A DNA stretch of 7,458 bases, taken from positions 1-7,458 of the forward strand of contig DMRR01000238.1 of NCBI GenBank assembly GCA_003455275.1, given 5' to 3'. Positions 6,748-7,458 of the stretch are shown here, piece after piece; within the stretch, counting starts at the first letter, position 1; every line of letters starts with the position of its first letter. The position numbers were made by a program, and so were the translations under genes. This DNA is from Bacteroidota bacterium. GTDB taxonomy: Bacteria > Bacteroidota > Bacteroidia > Chitinophagales > UBA10324. Below the pieces are notes generated by a model. The model saw only the letters and a program-made list of their open reading frames with translations. It ran no database searches and was not told the origin of the DNA.

Positions 6748-6797
6748 TTGATAATTTTCAAGGAATCTTGTTTTATGAATTTGAAAATTCCTATCAA
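6748..6797. repeat. Imperfect inverted repeat, 14-base stem with a 3-base bulge
   Basis: TTGATAATTTTCAA (6748-6761) can pair with TTGAAAAT (6781-6788) and TATCAA (6792-6797), leaving TCC (6789-6791) as a bulge and a 19-base loop. It is A/T-rich and lacks a T-run, so it is not a standard terminator. It lies between the two GTGG arrays; its role is unknown and chance in AT-rich DNA is possible. Confidence 0.4.
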
Positions 6798-6863
6798 CAA
6801 TCAAATTGTTTAAATCATAAAGTGCTGAAATTCAAAATATAAATTCATATTTTTATTTGACTT

Positions 6864-6908
6864 GTAGTAAATAGTAGAAAAAAGTGGTGAAATGTGGAGT
6901 ATGTGATT
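6864..6908 (+). promoter_or_regulatory. MraZ operator: ten-base-phased GTRG repeats
   Basis: GTAGTA (6864), GTAGAA (6874), GTGGTG (6884) and GTGGAG (6894) start exactly ten bases apart, followed by GTGATT (6903) at nine. MraZ proteins bind short G-rich repeats, one per helical turn, upstream of their own operon and often repress it. The GTGG copies cover the -33 position and spacer of the mraZ promoter, as expected for autorepression. The two central copies are the strongest; the outer three are degenerate. Confidence 0.7.
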
Positions 6909-6915
6909 ATTTTTG
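6908..6915 (+). promoter_or_regulatory. -7 element of the mraZ (dcw cluster) promoter
   Basis: TATTTTTG matches TAnnTTTG exactly. With a 20-base spacer the -33 slot (6884-6887) is occupied by GTGG rather than TTTG, so the GTGG array overlaps this promoter. The expected transcript start near 6921 leaves only about 12 leader bases before ATG 6934. Confidence 0.55.
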
Positions 6916-6933
6916 ACCTCGTTCAATTAATTC

Positions 6934-7407
6934 ATGAGCCAAACACAGCTAATAGGGGAATACGAAATCTATATAGATGCCAAGGGCAGAGTAATGATTC
7001 CTGCTGCTCTAAAGCGTCAACTGCCTGCTGCCGCTCATGATAAGCTGGTTATAAATCGCGGTGTTGAGAAATGCTTGTCACTCTATCCATTTAATGAATG
7101 GCAACTCATTTCACATGAAATGAACAAGCTGAATCTTTATGTGAAAGACAATCGAGACTTCGCCCGTTATTTCTTCCGCGGTGCAACAGAACTTCAACTG
7201 GATGCAAGCAACCGCATTCTCATTCCAAAACCCCTTCTTGAGTATGCAGGTATTGAAAAAGAAATTGTGTTGTTCGCTTACAGTAATCGGATTGAAGTAT
7301 GGAGTAAGAAGCAATATCATCAGCAAATGGATGAAGAGCCGCGCGACTTTGTAAAACTTTCAGAACAGGTAATGGGAAAAGTGAATGGCAACATCAATCT
7401 ATCATAA
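6934..7407 (+). CDS. mraZ: MraZ, transcriptional regulator of the division and cell-wall cluster
   Basis: A 157-residue protein, close to the usual 140-160, with two tandem SpoVT-AbrB-type halves. The first carries DAKGRVMIPAALK (15-27) and the second DASNRILIPKPLLEYAG (90-106), so both copies of the DxxxR signature (15-19 and 90-94) are present. MraZ forms ring-shaped oligomers, binds phased G-rich repeats upstream of its own gene and regulates the dcw operon (peptidoglycan synthesis and cell division). It is the normal first gene of that cluster, and rsmH follows here, overlapping its last codons. ATG 6934 lies just after a TAnnTTTG element and gives the standard N-terminus with GEYEIYIDAKGR. 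No Shine-Dalgarno sequence. The phased GTRG repeats directly upstream are its expected operator. Nothing is broken or missing. Confidence 0.97.
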   Translation: MSQTQLIGEYEIYIDAKGRVMIPAALKRQLPAAAHDKLVINRGVEKCLSLYPFNEWQLISHEMNKLNLYVKDNRDFARYFFRGATELQLDASNRILIPKPLLEYAGIEKEIVLFAYSNRIEVWSKKQYHQQMDEEPRDFVKLSEQVMGKVNGNINLS

Positions 7408-7458
7408 ACCGGTTATGCTGAACGAGTGTATGGAAGCATTGAACATTAAGCCAAATGG
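7385..7458 (+). CDS. rsmH: RsmH, 16S rRNA (cytosine-1402-N4)-methyltransferase (N-terminal fragment, cut by window edge)
   Basis: ATG 7385 opens a frame reading MATSIYHKPVMLNECMEALN and on to KPNG at the right edge, 24 codons plus two bases. The HKPVMLNECMEAL segment is the conserved start of RsmH (formerly MraW), where the family reads H-x-PV-L-x-E. RsmH methylates N4 of C1402 in 16S rRNA using S-adenosylmethionine. It overlaps the end of mraZ by 23 bases in another frame, which implies co-transcription and probable translational coupling, as in most dcw clusters. A later ATG (7415) would lose the conserved HKPV and is rejected. Only the N-terminus is visible, so integrity cannot be judged. 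Confidence 0.9.
   Translation, partial: MATSIYHKPVMLNECMEALNIKPN

Larger units (their letters stand above)
6485..6933. other. 449-base divergent intergenic region between the DUF2723 gene and mraZ
   Basis: No convincing gene on either strand; only very short ORFs, such as a 12-codon one from ATG 6776. The region is strongly AT-rich. From left to right it holds the DUF2723 promoter (6504-6535), an inverted GTGG array with a near-consensus -7 element on the minus strand (6650-6711), a bulged hairpin (6748-6797), and the mraZ GTRG array with its -7 element (6864-6915). Positions 6536-6649 and 6798-6863 show nothing I can name beyond A/T tracts. Confidence 0.8.

Noticed and set aside
1..7458. 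tRNA, rRNA, toxin-antitoxin, defence or phage genes
   Set aside because: I found no sequence on either strand supporting any of these; the coding content is ordinary core-genome and envelope genes.

Overview
The window looks like chromosomal DNA of a Bacteroidota bacterium. It is AT-rich, its genes lack Shine-Dalgarno sequences, and several starts are preceded by the Bacteroidota-type promoter (TTTG, about 19-21 bases, TAnnTTTG). The gene families also fit: a DUF2723 membrane protein, a GWxTD-domain lipoprotein, a YneI-type aldehyde dehydrogenase, and mraZ-rsmH at the head of a dcw cluster. A class or genus cannot be fixed from this sequence alone.

Layout from left to right. Positions 1-466 (minus) hold the N-terminal third of purK (purine synthesis), cut by the window edge. 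Positions 467-646 are intergenic, with an imperfect 32-base inverted repeat whose arms are built from 8-base tandem units. Positions 647-2002 (minus) encode a succinate-semialdehyde dehydrogenase-like enzyme, preceded by a 135-base gap with a likely promoter and a possible operator. Positions 2138-3370 (minus) encode a GWxTD-domain lipoprotein. Its start codon lies in the loop of a perfect intrinsic-terminator hairpin (3350-3385) that follows the next gene. Positions 3422-6484 (minus) encode a 1020-residue DUF2723 polytopic membrane protein, probably a GT-C glycosyltransferase related to protein O-mannosyltransferases. A 449-base divergent intergenic region follows (6485-6933). Positions 6934-7407 (plus) encode MraZ, and rsmH begins inside its 3' end and runs off the window.

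The genes themselves are ordinary for Bacteroidota: one purine gene, one aldehyde dehydrogenase, an envelope pair (DUF2723 and GWxTD) and the start of the cell-division cluster. I see no defence system, mobile-element protein, CRISPR array, tRNA or rRNA. The interesting signals are regulatory. In front of mraZ there is a ten-base-phased GTRG array overlapping the promoter, which fits MraZ autoregulation. About 200 bases upstream there is a second, inverted GTGG array on the minus strand, with the same distance to a near-consensus -7 element, pointing at the DUF2723 gene. This suggests, as inference only, that MraZ could also control the divergent envelope gene. The second main oddity is the terminator hairpin that contains the start codon of the GWxTD gene.
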